Source of the DNA: Pyrinomonadaceae bacterium | GTDB taxonomy: Bacteria > Acidobacteriota > Blastocatellia > Pyrinomonadales > Pyrinomonadaceae | Assembly (NCBI GenBank): GCA_026786155.1 | Contig: JAJAYR010000502.1 | Coordinates: 1-13,594 of the forward strand | Length of the DNA: 13,594 bases | Direction of reading: 5' to 3' | Shown here: piece by piece, positions 1-5,758 of the stretch | Layout: each line of letters opens with the position of its first letter | How positions within the stretch are numbered: position 1 is the first letter of the stretch | Translations under genes and position numbers: made by a program | The notes under the pieces: model-generated | Told to the model about the DNA's origin: nothing | Seen by the model: the letters and a program-made list of their open reading frames with translations, nothing else | Database searches by the model: none

Positions 1-1
1 A

Positions 2-493
2 ATCAGCAAGCACGAAACCGCGCACGTCGCGCTTTTGAAATCTGTTTTGGGCAGCAAAGCCGTCGCCAAACCGAATTTCGATTTTACGGCGGGCGGCGCG
101 TTCGGCGACGTTTTCAGAAATTACCAGACGTTTCTCGCCGTTTCACAGGCATTTGAAGACACGGGTGTTCGCGCTTATAAAGGACAAGCCGGAAATTTGC
201 AGGACAACTCAAAAATCTTGACGGTCGCGCTGCAAATTCACTCGGTCGAAGCCCGCCACGCGGCGGAAGTTCGTCGTCTGCGCGGTGAAAAAGGCTGGAT
301 TTCGGGCGATTCACGCGGCACTCTGCCCGCGCCGACGCAACCAATTTATAACGGGGAGGGCAACACGACACAAGGCGGCGCAAACCTCAACGGTCTCGCC
401 GGTCTCTCGAACGACGCGATTACCGAAGCGTTCGATGAGCCTTTGTCGAAAGAACAGGTTTTGGCGATTGCCGGTTTATTTATTAAAAAATAA
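2..493 (+). CDS. Ferritin-like domain protein (Ferritin_2 type), 5'-truncated by window edge
   Basis: The reading frame is open from the first in-frame codon at base 2, so the real start lies upstream; the first possible internal start (TTG at 35) would cut through a conserved helix. Visible residues resemble the ferritin-like Ferritin_2 family, often annotated as desiccation-associated: an HETAH motif at residues 4-8, a helix with FEDTGVRAYKG near residues 51-61, and an EARH motif at 83-86. In this family Glu and His residues on a four-helix bundle can form a dinuclear metal site; the first helix is outside the window. After the bundle comes a Gly/Asn-rich tail ending in a short helical segment. 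It lies upstream of an iron-uptake block, which fits a metal-related role, but iron storage is not shown. A hairpin terminator follows, so it is probably a separate transcription unit from feoA. Confidence 0.78.
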   Translation: MSKHETAHVALLKSVLGSKAVAKPNFDFTAGGAFGDVFRNYQTFLAVSQAFEDTGVRAYKGQAGNLQDNSKILTVALQIHSVEARHAAEVRRLRGEKGWISGDSRGTLPAPTQPIYNGEGNTTQGGANLNGLAGLSNDAITEAFDEPLSKEQVLAIAGLFIKK

Positions 494-506
494 TTGCCCA
501 CCAATT

Positions 507-547
507 TTCCGCAAGTCGGTATTTTTACTTGCTTGCGGAATTTTTTT
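507..547 (+). terminator. Intrinsic terminator after the ferritin-like gene
   Basis: A perfect 9-bp inverted repeat (TTCCGCAAG at 507-515, CTTGCGGAA at 532-540) is followed directly by seven T residues (541-547), 14 nt downstream of the TAA stop. The 16-nt loop is somewhat long. It separates the ferritin-like gene from the feo genes. Confidence 0.75.
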
Positions 548-555
548 AGGCTAAG

Positions 556-571
556 ATTAACCACAGTTAAT
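556..571. promoter_or_regulatory. Candidate operator box 1 upstream of feoA
   Basis: ATTAAC and GTTAAT form a perfect 6-bp inverted repeat around CACA. The same 14-bp core, GATTAACCAYAGTT, recurs 56 bp downstream (box 2), just before the feoA start. A repeated palindrome ahead of a metal-transport operon suggests a transcription factor site. The natural candidate is the DtxR/MntR-type regulator encoded at 3386. The sequence is not the classical DtxR or Fur consensus, so the assignment is an inference. Confidence 0.45.
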
Positions 572-611
572 AATTTTGATTTGAAACGAATTAAAATTTT
601 TTAACGAAAAG

Positions 612-627
612 ATTAACCATAGTTCAT
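612..627. promoter_or_regulatory. Candidate operator box 2 upstream of feoA
   Basis: ATTAAC-CATA-GTTCAT is the same box as at 556-571 with one arm mismatch (C at 625). It ends 7 bp before the feoA ATG, so a bound repressor would overlap the initiation region. The leader between box and start is T-rich with no Shine-Dalgarno. Confidence 0.42.
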
Positions 628-634
628 TTTTTTT

Positions 635-871
635 ATGACATTAAATTTATTACCAACCGGACGCAGCGCGACGATTACGAAAATCCACAGCAAAAACGCC
701 GAACGGCGGCGAATGTTCGATCTGGGCATTTTGCCGGGAACGCGCATCGAAAACGTGATGCCGAGTCCGCTCGGCGACCCGATTGCGTATCGCGTTCGCA
801 GTTCGGTGGTTGCGCTTCGGACGGAACAGGCGGAACTGATCGAAATCGAAGAAACTTTGGAACTCAAATAA
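635..871 (+). CDS. feoA: FeoA domain protein, ferrous iron transport accessory
   Basis: This 78-aa protein covers one FeoA (SH3-like) domain and nothing else. It has the typical order: a LPTGRSATI strand (residues 6-14), an RRRMFDLGILPGT segment (24-36), PLGDPIAYRV (45-54) and VALRTEQAELIEIE near the end. FeoA is a small cytoplasmic partner of FeoB, thought to bind it and modulate Fe(II) uptake at the inner membrane; its exact activity is not settled. The Gly usual after the VR of the last strands is Ser here (VRSS). The gene ends 4 nt before the feoB GTPase start, indicating co-transcription. Two inverted-repeat boxes lie upstream. No Shine-Dalgarno precedes the ATG. Confidence 0.93.
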   Translation: MTLNLLPTGRSATITKIHSKNAERRRMFDLGILPGTRIENVMPSPLGDPIAYRVRSSVVALRTEQAELIEIEETLELK

Positions 872-875
872 AATT

Positions 876-1691
876 ATGTCAGTCGCGCTCGCCAACGATT
901 GCGGCGGTTGTGCAACCGGCTGCAACACCGCACAGCTTACCAGGCTCGGCATCAAGTCCGACGGCTTCGATTACATTATCGCGCTCGCCGGAAATCCGAA
1001 CACGGGGAAAAGCACGATTTTTAATAAATTAACCGGCTTGCATCAGCACGTCGGAAACTGGGCTGGCAAAACCGTCGCTCGCGCAGAAGGTGCGTTCAAC
1101 CTCAACAATAAAAAATTCAAAATCGTAGATTTGCCGGGAACTTATTCGCTGCTTTCGACCAGCGTTGACGAAGAAATCGCACGAGATTTCGTGTTATTCG
1201 GCAAGCCGGATGTCACAATCGTTGTCGCCGACGCGACCAGACTCGAAAGAAATCTCAATTTAGTTTTACAAATTCTCGAAATTACCGACCGCGTGGTCGT
1301 CGCTGTTAATTTGATGGACGAAGCGAAACGCAACGATTTGACGGTGGACGAACGCGCCCTGTCGAGAGATTTGGGCGTTCCGGTAATTCCGATGACGGCG
1401 CGGCGCGGCGAAGGAGTCAATGAACTTTTGAACGCCGTCGAAAAAGTCGCGGGCGGCGGATACGCGGCGCGACCGCACCGCATCAAATATTCCGATGAAA
1501 AAATCGAAAATGCCGTTCAGACGCTGGCAAAACAGTTGAACGAGACGTTTGAAAATCTTCCGAATGCGCGTTGGGTCGCGCTTCGACTGCTCGAAGGCGA
1601 CGAAAGCATTATTCGCGCCGTTCGTGAACAGACGCTCGGCAATCTCAAACAATCGCGCGGCTTTCCGCAGCTTGTTCAACTGGAAGTTTAG
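876..1691 (+). CDS. feoB: FeoB N-terminal part: G domain plus helical domain (split FeoB, soluble half)
   Basis: This 271-aa protein is the cytosolic GTPase half of the Fe(II) transporter FeoB. G1 is GNPNTGKST (39-47), the switch I region is VGNWAGKTVARAEG (59-72), G3 is DLPGTYSL (85-92), G4 is NLMD (145-148) and G5 lies around TARRGEG (174-180). A helical region with ALRLLEGDE (235-243) follows, typical of the GDI/spacer domain. No membrane segment is present; those are encoded by the next gene at 1838. The two parts total 743 residues, the usual FeoB length. The stop TAG uses the first base of a foldback repeat (1691-1827), so the element sits at the break. An N-terminal cysteine cluster (C9, C12, C16) precedes the G domain. 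The two products would need to associate to make a working transporter. Confidence 0.92.
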   Translation: MSVALANDCGGCATGCNTAQLTRLGIKSDGFDYIIALAGNPNTGKSTIFNKLTGLHQHVGNWAGKTVARAEGAFNLNNKKFKIVDLPGTYSLLSTSVDEEIARDFVLFGKPDVTIVVADATRLERNLNLVLQILEITDRVVVAVNLMDEAKRNDLTVDERALSRDLGVPVIPMTARRGEGVNELLNAVEKVAGGGYAARPHRIKYSDEKIENAVQTLAKQLNETFENLPNARWVALRLLEGDESIIRAVREQTLGNLKQSRGFPQLVQLEV

Positions 1692-1827
1692 AGTAACGCC
1701 GCCCGTCCCGGCGGCTGTCGCCGAAGGCATTGCGTCTCGCACTCGTCGCGGACAGCGAAGCGTATCCGCGTTTCGTCGGCGAGCGAGACGCTCCCCGGAC
1801 AGCCGGCGAGACGCTGGCGTTACGCTC
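1691..1827. repeat. 137-bp foldback (MITE/REP-like) element between the two feoB parts, flanked by TTTA
   Basis: The ends pair as GAG-TAACGCC (1691-1700) with GGCGTTACGCTC (1816-1827), with two extra bases on the right. Further arms nest inside at matching distances: CGGCTGTC (1712-1719) with GACAGCCG (1798-1805), GCGTCTCGC (1732-1740) with GCGAGACGC (1783-1791), and CGCGGA (1747-1752) with TCCGCG (1765-1770). The RNA would form one long interrupted hairpin. TTTA lies directly outside both ends (1687-1690 and 1828-1831), a possible target-site duplication. The element is much more GC-rich than the AT-rich joints between feo genes. No protein is encoded. Confidence 0.82.
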
Positions 1828-1837
1828 TTTAAATAAA

Positions 1838-3256
1838 ATGACGAAGGCTGAAAACATTCTCGAACAGGCAAAAAGTTTCCGCAGTGAAATCGGCGGCGAT
1901 TTGCACGACAAACTCACCGAAGCGGTTTACACCGATGCTTCGGCGATTGCCGCTCGCGCTGTTTCCAACGAAAATCAAACGAACAACTTTCATCTCGACC
2001 AAACGCTCGACCGCATTTTAACCAGCCGTCTGTATGGTTTTCCGCTGATGATTTTGATGCTGACAGTCGTTTTGTGGCTGACGATTGCGGGCGCGAATGT
2101 GCCTTCGGCGATGCTCGGCGAATTTTTGCAGGGAACTGTTTTCAATGCTTTGCACAGTCTGGCGAACGCGCTTTCCGCCCCGTGGTGGTTGTCGGGATTT
2201 TTGATTGACGGCGTTTATCTGGCGACTGCCTGGGTAATCAGCGTGATGCTGCCGCCGATGGCGATTTTCTTTCCTTTATTTACGCTTTTGGAAGACTTAG
2301 GCTATTTGCCGCGTGTCGCGTTCAATCTCGACCGGCTTTTCAAACGCGCCGGAGCGCACGGCAAACAATCGCTTTCGATGATGATGGGTTACGGCTGCAA
2401 CGCGGCGGGCGTGGTTTCGACGCGCATCATTGACAGCCCGCGCGAACGGCTGATTGCGATTATTACGAATAATTTTTCGATTTGTAACGGACGATTTCCG
2501 ACGATGATTCTGGTCGGCACGATTTTTATCGGAGCGACCGCGCCGCCCGCTTTAGCGAGTTTTATCGCCGCATCGAGCGTCGCCGCCGTAGCGATTTTGG
2601 GAATCGTTTTCACGCTTTTAGTTTCAGCTTTTTTATCGAAAACTTTGCTGAAAGGCGAAGCGTCGAGTTTTACTCTGGAACTTCCGCCGTATCGTCCGCC
2701 GCAAATCTGGCAGACGCTTTATCGTTCGATTATTGACCGTACTCTGATCGTTTTGAAACGTGCCGTTTGGATGGCGGCTCCGGCGGGCGCGGTGATTTGG
2801 TTAATCAGCAATATTTTCATCGGCGGCGAAAGCGTCGCGTCGCATTTAATTGCTTTCTTAAACCCGTTCGGACTTTTAATCGGTTTGAACGGAGTGATTC
2901 TGCTGGCTTACGTCGTCGCAATTCCGGCGAACGAAATCGTCGTGCCGACGATTCTGATGCTGACGCTTAATTTAGCGAAATCAACTCTGGCGCAGAATGG
3001 TGTAATGTCGGGACTTGAGGACGACGTGCAGATTAGGGAAATTTTAACCGGCATCGGCGGTTGGACTTTATTAACGGGAATCAACCTAATGCTGTTCAGC
3101 CTTCTGCATAACCCGTGCAGCACGACGATCTGGACGATTTGGAAGGAAACCAAAAGTTTGAAATGGACGGCGGTTTCGACGCTTTTGCCGGTGATACTCG
3201 GAATTTTGGTTTGCTTTACAACGGCGACTTTTGTCCGTCTATTCGGGTTGATTTAA
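1838..3256 (+). CDS. feoB: FeoB C-terminal part: Fe(II) permease membrane domain (split FeoB, membrane half)
   Basis: This 472-aa protein begins with about 60 residues of helical spacer (ILEQAKSFRSEIGGDL at 7-22, then EAVYTDASAIAARAV) that in fused FeoB links the G domain to the membrane. Multiple transmembrane segments follow from about residue 66. Family landmarks are MMGYGCNAAGVVSTR (182-196, Gate region with C187), NNFSICNGRFP (211-221), IPANEIVVP (362-370) and HNPCSTT (424-430, C427); the cysteines and polar residues in these helices are thought to line the Fe(II) path. ATG 1838 is chosen because the frame upstream (open to a TTG at 1730) is only the translated foldback element. The reading frame differs from that of the GTPase half, so the two parts cannot be made as one chain without frameshifting. 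Confidence 0.9.
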   Translation: MTKAENILEQAKSFRSEIGGDLHDKLTEAVYTDASAIAARAVSNENQTNNFHLDQTLDRILTSRLYGFPLMILMLTVVLWLTIAGANVPSAMLGEFLQGTVFNALHSLANALSAPWWLSGFLIDGVYLATAWVISVMLPPMAIFFPLFTLLEDLGYLPRVAFNLDRLFKRAGAHGKQSLSMMMGYGCNAAGVVSTRIIDSPRERLIAIITNNFSICNGRFPTMILVGTIFIGATAPPALASFIAASSVAAVAILGIVFTLLVSAFLSKTLLKGEASSFTLELPPYRPPQIWQTLYRSIIDRTLIVLKRAVWMAAPAGAVIWLISNIFIGGESVASHLIAFLNPFGLLIGLNGVILLAYVVAIPANEIVVPTILMLTLNLAKSTLAQNGVMSGLEDDVQIREILTGIGGWTLLTGINLMLFSLLHNPCSTTIWTIWKETKSLKWTAVSTLLPVILGILVCFTTATFVRLFGLI

Positions 3257-3265
3257 TCAGGAATT

Positions 3266-3376
3266 GTCAGAACCGTCGGCGGTAGCGGGCGGTTGACCGT
3301 TATTAGCCTGATTGCTGTGATTAACGCATATCTTGAAAAACTTTAACCATCCGCTGCCGCCGCCGACGGTTCTGAC
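3266..3376. repeat. 111-bp element with terminal inverted repeats, upstream of the metal regulator
   Basis: The left end (3266-3282) and right end (3360-3376) match as a perfect 17-bp inverted repeat (GTCAGAACCGTCGGCGG). Pairing continues inward as TAGCGG (3283-3288) against CCGCTG (3351-3356) after a 3-nt bulge. The interior is AT-richer and only weakly self-complementary. The right end stops 9 nt before the regulator ATG, so its arm forms most of that gene's leader, and a TTTAACCAT half-site lies inside it. No convincing target-site duplication was found. Confidence 0.75.
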
Positions 3377-3385
3377 CTTAATATA

Positions 3386-3838
3386 ATGACTGAAACGATA
3401 AAAACCGGAAAAAAACTAACCGTCTCTAAAGAAGATTATCTAAAAGCGATCTGGAGTTTGTCCGAACGCAGCTACGAAGGAAAATCCGAAGCCGGAACAA
3501 AGGATTTGGCGGTGCTTTTGGGAGTCAGCCCGCCCGCCGTTTCCCGGATGCTCAAGCAGATGGAGCGACAATCGCTCGTCGCTCACATTCCCTATTACGG
3601 CGTTCGCCTAACGGAAAAAGGGCGCGCAGTCGCTCTGAAAATCGTGCGTCGGCATCGCCTGGTCGAACTTTTTCTCTGGCAAGTTTTGAAATACGACGAA
3701 CATTCGGCTCACGACGAAGCCGAACGGCTCGAACATCACATCTCCGAAGAATTTGAAATGAAAATTGACGCGCTTTTAGGGTTTCCGAAAAAATGTCCGC
3801 ACGGCAGCCCGATTCCGAGCCGCGAAGGAATTTTTTAA
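3386..3838 (+). CDS. DtxR/MntR-family metal-dependent transcriptional regulator
   Basis: This 150-aa protein has a winged helix-turn-helix (about 12-80; LAVLLGVSPPAVSRMLKQME at 41-60) and a dimerisation/metal domain (about 85-150), with the family ending PHGSPIP (138-144). It lacks the C-terminal SH3-like domain of DtxR itself. By my alignment from memory, D17 falls where DtxR has M10 and MntR has D8; H90 and E94 match DtxR H79 and E83; H109, E113, E116 and H117 match H98, C102, E105 and H106. Asp and Glu at the M10/C102 positions are the ligand choice of Mn-responsive MntR. The gene lies 129 bp after feoB in the same direction, so it probably controls the feo genes as a metal-bound repressor. 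No Shine-Dalgarno precedes the ATG. Confidence 0.9.
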   Translation: MTETIKTGKKLTVSKEDYLKAIWSLSERSYEGKSEAGTKDLAVLLGVSPPAVSRMLKQMERQSLVAHIPYYGVRLTEKGRAVALKIVRRHRLVELFLWQVLKYDEHSAHDEAERLEHHISEEFEMKIDALLGFPKKCPHGSPIPSREGIF

Positions 3839-3840
3839 TG

Positions 3841-3909
3841 ACTCACCTTACGCGGTGAGGGTTTTTAGCCCACTACGTGGGTTGAAATACAAAATCGCGT
3901 AAGGTGAGT
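3841..3909. repeat. 69-bp palindromic repeat with two alternative folds
   Basis: The outer arms are a perfect 14-bp inverted repeat (ACTCACCTTACGCG at 3841-3854, CGCGTAAGGTGAGT at 3896-3909). Inside, CCCAC-TAC-GTGGG (3869-3881) makes a second hairpin. The left arm can instead fold on itself (CTCACC 3842-3847 with GGTGAG 3854-3859). The ATG-free element begins 3 nt after the regulator stop codon. It resembles a dispersed REP-like intergenic repeat, but only one copy is in the window. Confidence 0.75.
3842..3866 (+). terminator. Possible intrinsic terminator of the feo/regulator operon
   Basis: The stem CTCACC-TTACGC-GGTGAG (3842-3859) is followed by GG and five T residues (3862-3866), starting 4 nt after the regulator stop. 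It is embedded in the larger palindrome 3841-3909, whose outer arms compete with this stem. Confidence 0.5.
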
Positions 3910-3953
3910 TAATTATTTGAAGCCTGTGCAAATTAGAAATTTGGCAAAACCAC

Positions 3954-4036
3954 TTCGGAATAAATGAAAGATAGGCGATAAGAGATGAGAGATAAAATCT
4001 ATCCGCTTTCATCTTTCATCTCTCAGCTATTCCGAA
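3954..4036. repeat. Inverted heptad-repeat array, locus A (83 bp)
   Basis: The outer arms are a perfect 9-bp inverted repeat (TTCGGAATA at 3954-3962, TATTCCGAA at 4028-4036). The inside is a run of 7-bp units in one unbroken phase from 3965: TGAAAGA, TAGGCGA, TAAGAGA, TGAGAGA on the left, then TTTCATC, TTTCATC, TCTCAGC on the right, complementary to the left set. The phase is kept across the centre of symmetry. No coding potential is seen. Confidence 0.72.
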
Positions 4037-4198
4037 TGTAAAACATTGAAAACACGACTGTTTTAATGGAAAAGAATTCCCCGTCAGCTTGCTGCGCGGT
4101 AGTCCGAAAATAACGAATTTTCAAAATTTATTTGCACACCCTTCAATTATTTACAGACAGACGAAATTATTTTAATAATGCGATAAACAGAAATTATT
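4037..4198. other. Gap before the 66-aa membrane protein gene
   Basis: This is the rest of the 360-bp space after the regulator. It is AT-rich with a few weak palindromes, such as CAGC-TT-GCTG near 4086 and ATTATT-TT-AATAAT near 4168. No convincing promoter, RNA gene or ORF was seen. Confidence 0.4.
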
Positions 4199-4399
4199 AT
4201 GAGCAGTAATCTTACTGAAACAACACCGCTGACCGGCTGGCGCAGAACTTCGCCGCCGAGTTTGCCGGAATCAAACGGAAGCGTTCCCATAAAAAAAGGG
4301 TTGGGTTTCTGGCGCAAGATTCTCAGCTACGCCGTCGTCATCGCCGCGCTCAATGTTTGGCTGCTGACGCAGATTTTTCGTGGATGGTTGATGCCATAG
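4199..4399 (+). CDS. Small single-span membrane protein, unknown function
   Basis: This 66-aa protein has a polar, Pro/Ser/Thr-rich N-terminus (residues 1-38, including PLTGWRRTSPPSLPES), a basic stretch (KKGLGFWRK, 32-40) and one hydrophobic helix (about 41-60, ILSYAVVIAALNVWLLTQIF), ending RGWLMP. The positive charges before the helix suggest a cytoplasmic N-terminus with the helix in the inner membrane. I do not recognise a family. It starts ATG without a Shine-Dalgarno, like most genes here, and ends 86 nt before the cysteine desulfurase in the same direction. A real gene is likely because hydrophobicity and basic residues are arranged as in a genuine membrane protein, but a chance ORF of this size is possible. 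Confidence 0.55.
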   Translation: MSSNLTETTPLTGWRRTSPPSLPESNGSVPIKKGLGFWRKILSYAVVIAALNVWLLTQIFRGWLMP

Positions 4400-4485
4400 A
4401 CCTAAATTTGTTACGCTCAATCTACCGATGCGGTTTTGGTTCAAATTCGATTTGATATTAGAAAGTGCATTGAAACGACAATTTT

Positions 4486-5676
4486 ATGTTTCGTAGAGTT
4501 TATTTAGATAATTCGGCGACCACGCCGGTTGACCGGGAAGTCGTCGCGGCGATGCTGCCGTTTTTCTCGGAAAAATTCGGCAACGCTTCGAGCATCCATT
4601 TTTTCGGGCAGGAAGCCCGCGGCGCGGTTGATAAGGCGCGGCATCAAGTCGCGGAGTTAATCAATGCGCGTCCGAATGAAATCGTTTTTACGTCCGGCGG
4701 CACGGAAGCGAATAATCTGGCGATTCGCGGGTTAATCGAGGCGAACGAGAAATACGGCAAACATATTATCACGTCGGCAATCGAGCATTCGGCGGTCAGG
4801 GAAGTTTGTCAGGATTTGGAAAAACGCGGTTACGCGGTTACTTATCTGCCGGTTTATGAAGACGGCATCGTTAAAATCGAAGATGTGAGCGACGCGATTC
4901 GAGAAGATACTATTTTAGTTTCCGTGATGACGGCGAACAACGAAATCGGCACGATTCAGCCGGTCGAAGAAATCGGCAGGCTCGTCAGACGACGGCGCGA
5001 AAACGGCAAAAAAATCTGGTTTCACACCGACGCGGTGCAGGCAGTCGGCAAAATTCCGGTTGATGTCGAAGCCATCGGCTGTGATTTGCTTTCCGTTTCA
5101 GCGCATAAAATTCACGCGCCGAAAGGTATCGGCGCGTTATACGCGCGGCGCGGCGTGCGTCTGCATTCGCAAAATATCGGCGGACATCAGGAACGCGAGC
5201 GGCGCGGCGGCACGGAATCCGTCCCGTTTATCGTCGCCTTCGGCAAGGCTTGCGAGTTGGCGAAAAATAATTTAGCCGAATCGCAAATTATTTTGAAAAA
5301 TCTGCGCGATAAATTTGAACAAGCGGTCGGCGAAATCATTTCGGATTTTGAATTTAACGGCAATCGAGAAAATCGTCTGCCGCATATTTCCAACATTTCC
5401 TTTTGCACTATCGAAGGCGAAGGTTTGCTGATAAATTTGGATTTGCAGGGCGTTGCCGTTTCGACGGGTTCGGCGTGTTCTTCGGGTTCGCTCGAACCGT
5501 CGCCCGTGATTCGCGCTCTCGGCAGAGATGACGAACTCGCCCGCGGCGCGATTCGATTCAGCTTCGGCAAGGAAAATACGGCGGCGGATTTGGAATATGT
5601 TTTGGAAGTTCTGCCGAAAGCGATTGAAAATCTGCGCCGACTGTCGCCGAATCGCTTAAAACAGGCGGCAAAATAA
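4486..5676 (+). CDS. Cysteine desulfurase, class I (NifS/IscS type)
   Basis: This 396-aa PLP enzyme takes sulfur from L-cysteine, yielding alanine and a protein persulfide that supplies Fe-S cluster and thiocofactor synthesis in the cytoplasm. It has YLDNSATTP (6-14), TSGGTEANNLAI (69-80), IEH with H101 stacking on PLP, HTDAVQ with D182 on the PLP nitrogen, SAHKIHAPKG with the PLP lysine K208, and STGSACSSGSLEPS (326-339) with catalytic C331 on the long mobile loop of class I enzymes. The C-terminus is shorter than in E. coli IscS and lacks its IscU-binding tail, so NifS or IscS cannot be chosen by sequence alone. No scaffold gene (iscU, sufU) is adjacent. Its position downstream of the feo genes links iron import to cluster assembly, though a 360-bp gap makes one transcript unlikely. 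Confidence 0.95.
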   Translation: MFRRVYLDNSATTPVDREVVAAMLPFFSEKFGNASSIHFFGQEARGAVDKARHQVAELINARPNEIVFTSGGTEANNLAIRGLIEANEKYGKHIITSAIEHSAVREVCQDLEKRGYAVTYLPVYEDGIVKIEDVSDAIREDTILVSVMTANNEIGTIQPVEEIGRLVRRRRENGKKIWFHTDAVQAVGKIPVDVEAIGCDLLSVSAHKIHAPKGIGALYARRGVRLHSQNIGGHQERERRGGTESVPFIVAFGKACELAKNNLAESQIILKNLRDKFEQAVGEIISDFEFNGNRENRLPHISNISFCTIEGEGLLINLDLQGVAVSTGSACSSGSLEPSPVIRALGRDDELARGAIRFSFGKENTAADLEYVLEVLPKAIENLRRLSPNRLKQAAK

Positions 5677-5713
5677 AACAGCCCCAATGATTGCTCATCG
5701 AGAACTGTTTTTT
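5675..5713 (+). terminator. Probable intrinsic terminator after cysteine desulfurase
   Basis: AAAACAG (5675-5681) pairs with CTGTTTT (5705-5711) and the T-run continues to 5713. A small inner hairpin ATGA-TTGC-TCAT (5687-5698) sits in the loop. The stem begins inside the TAA stop codon. It is AT-rich, so efficiency is uncertain. Confidence 0.5.
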
Positions 5714-5758
5714 GCGGAACTTTTAATTCGTTATAAGTTTGTGAACAAAATTTTGCGA

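Noticed and set aside
1730..1837. TTG at 1730 as the start of the membrane part of FeoB.
   Set aside because: The extra 36 residues are only translation of the foldback element and resemble no FeoB sequence; ATG 1838 begins the recognisable spacer helix.
876..3256. feoB as a simple pseudogene broken by a frameshift.
   Set aside because: Both parts have complete family motifs, the break falls in the spacer between the soluble and membrane domains, and the joint is filled by a discrete foldback element with its own stop and a following ATG.
3253..3382. TTAAT on both sides of the 3266-3376 element as a target-site duplication.
   Set aside because: The left copy lies 8 bp away from the inverted-repeat end and the right one 1 bp away, so they do not abut the element symmetrically.
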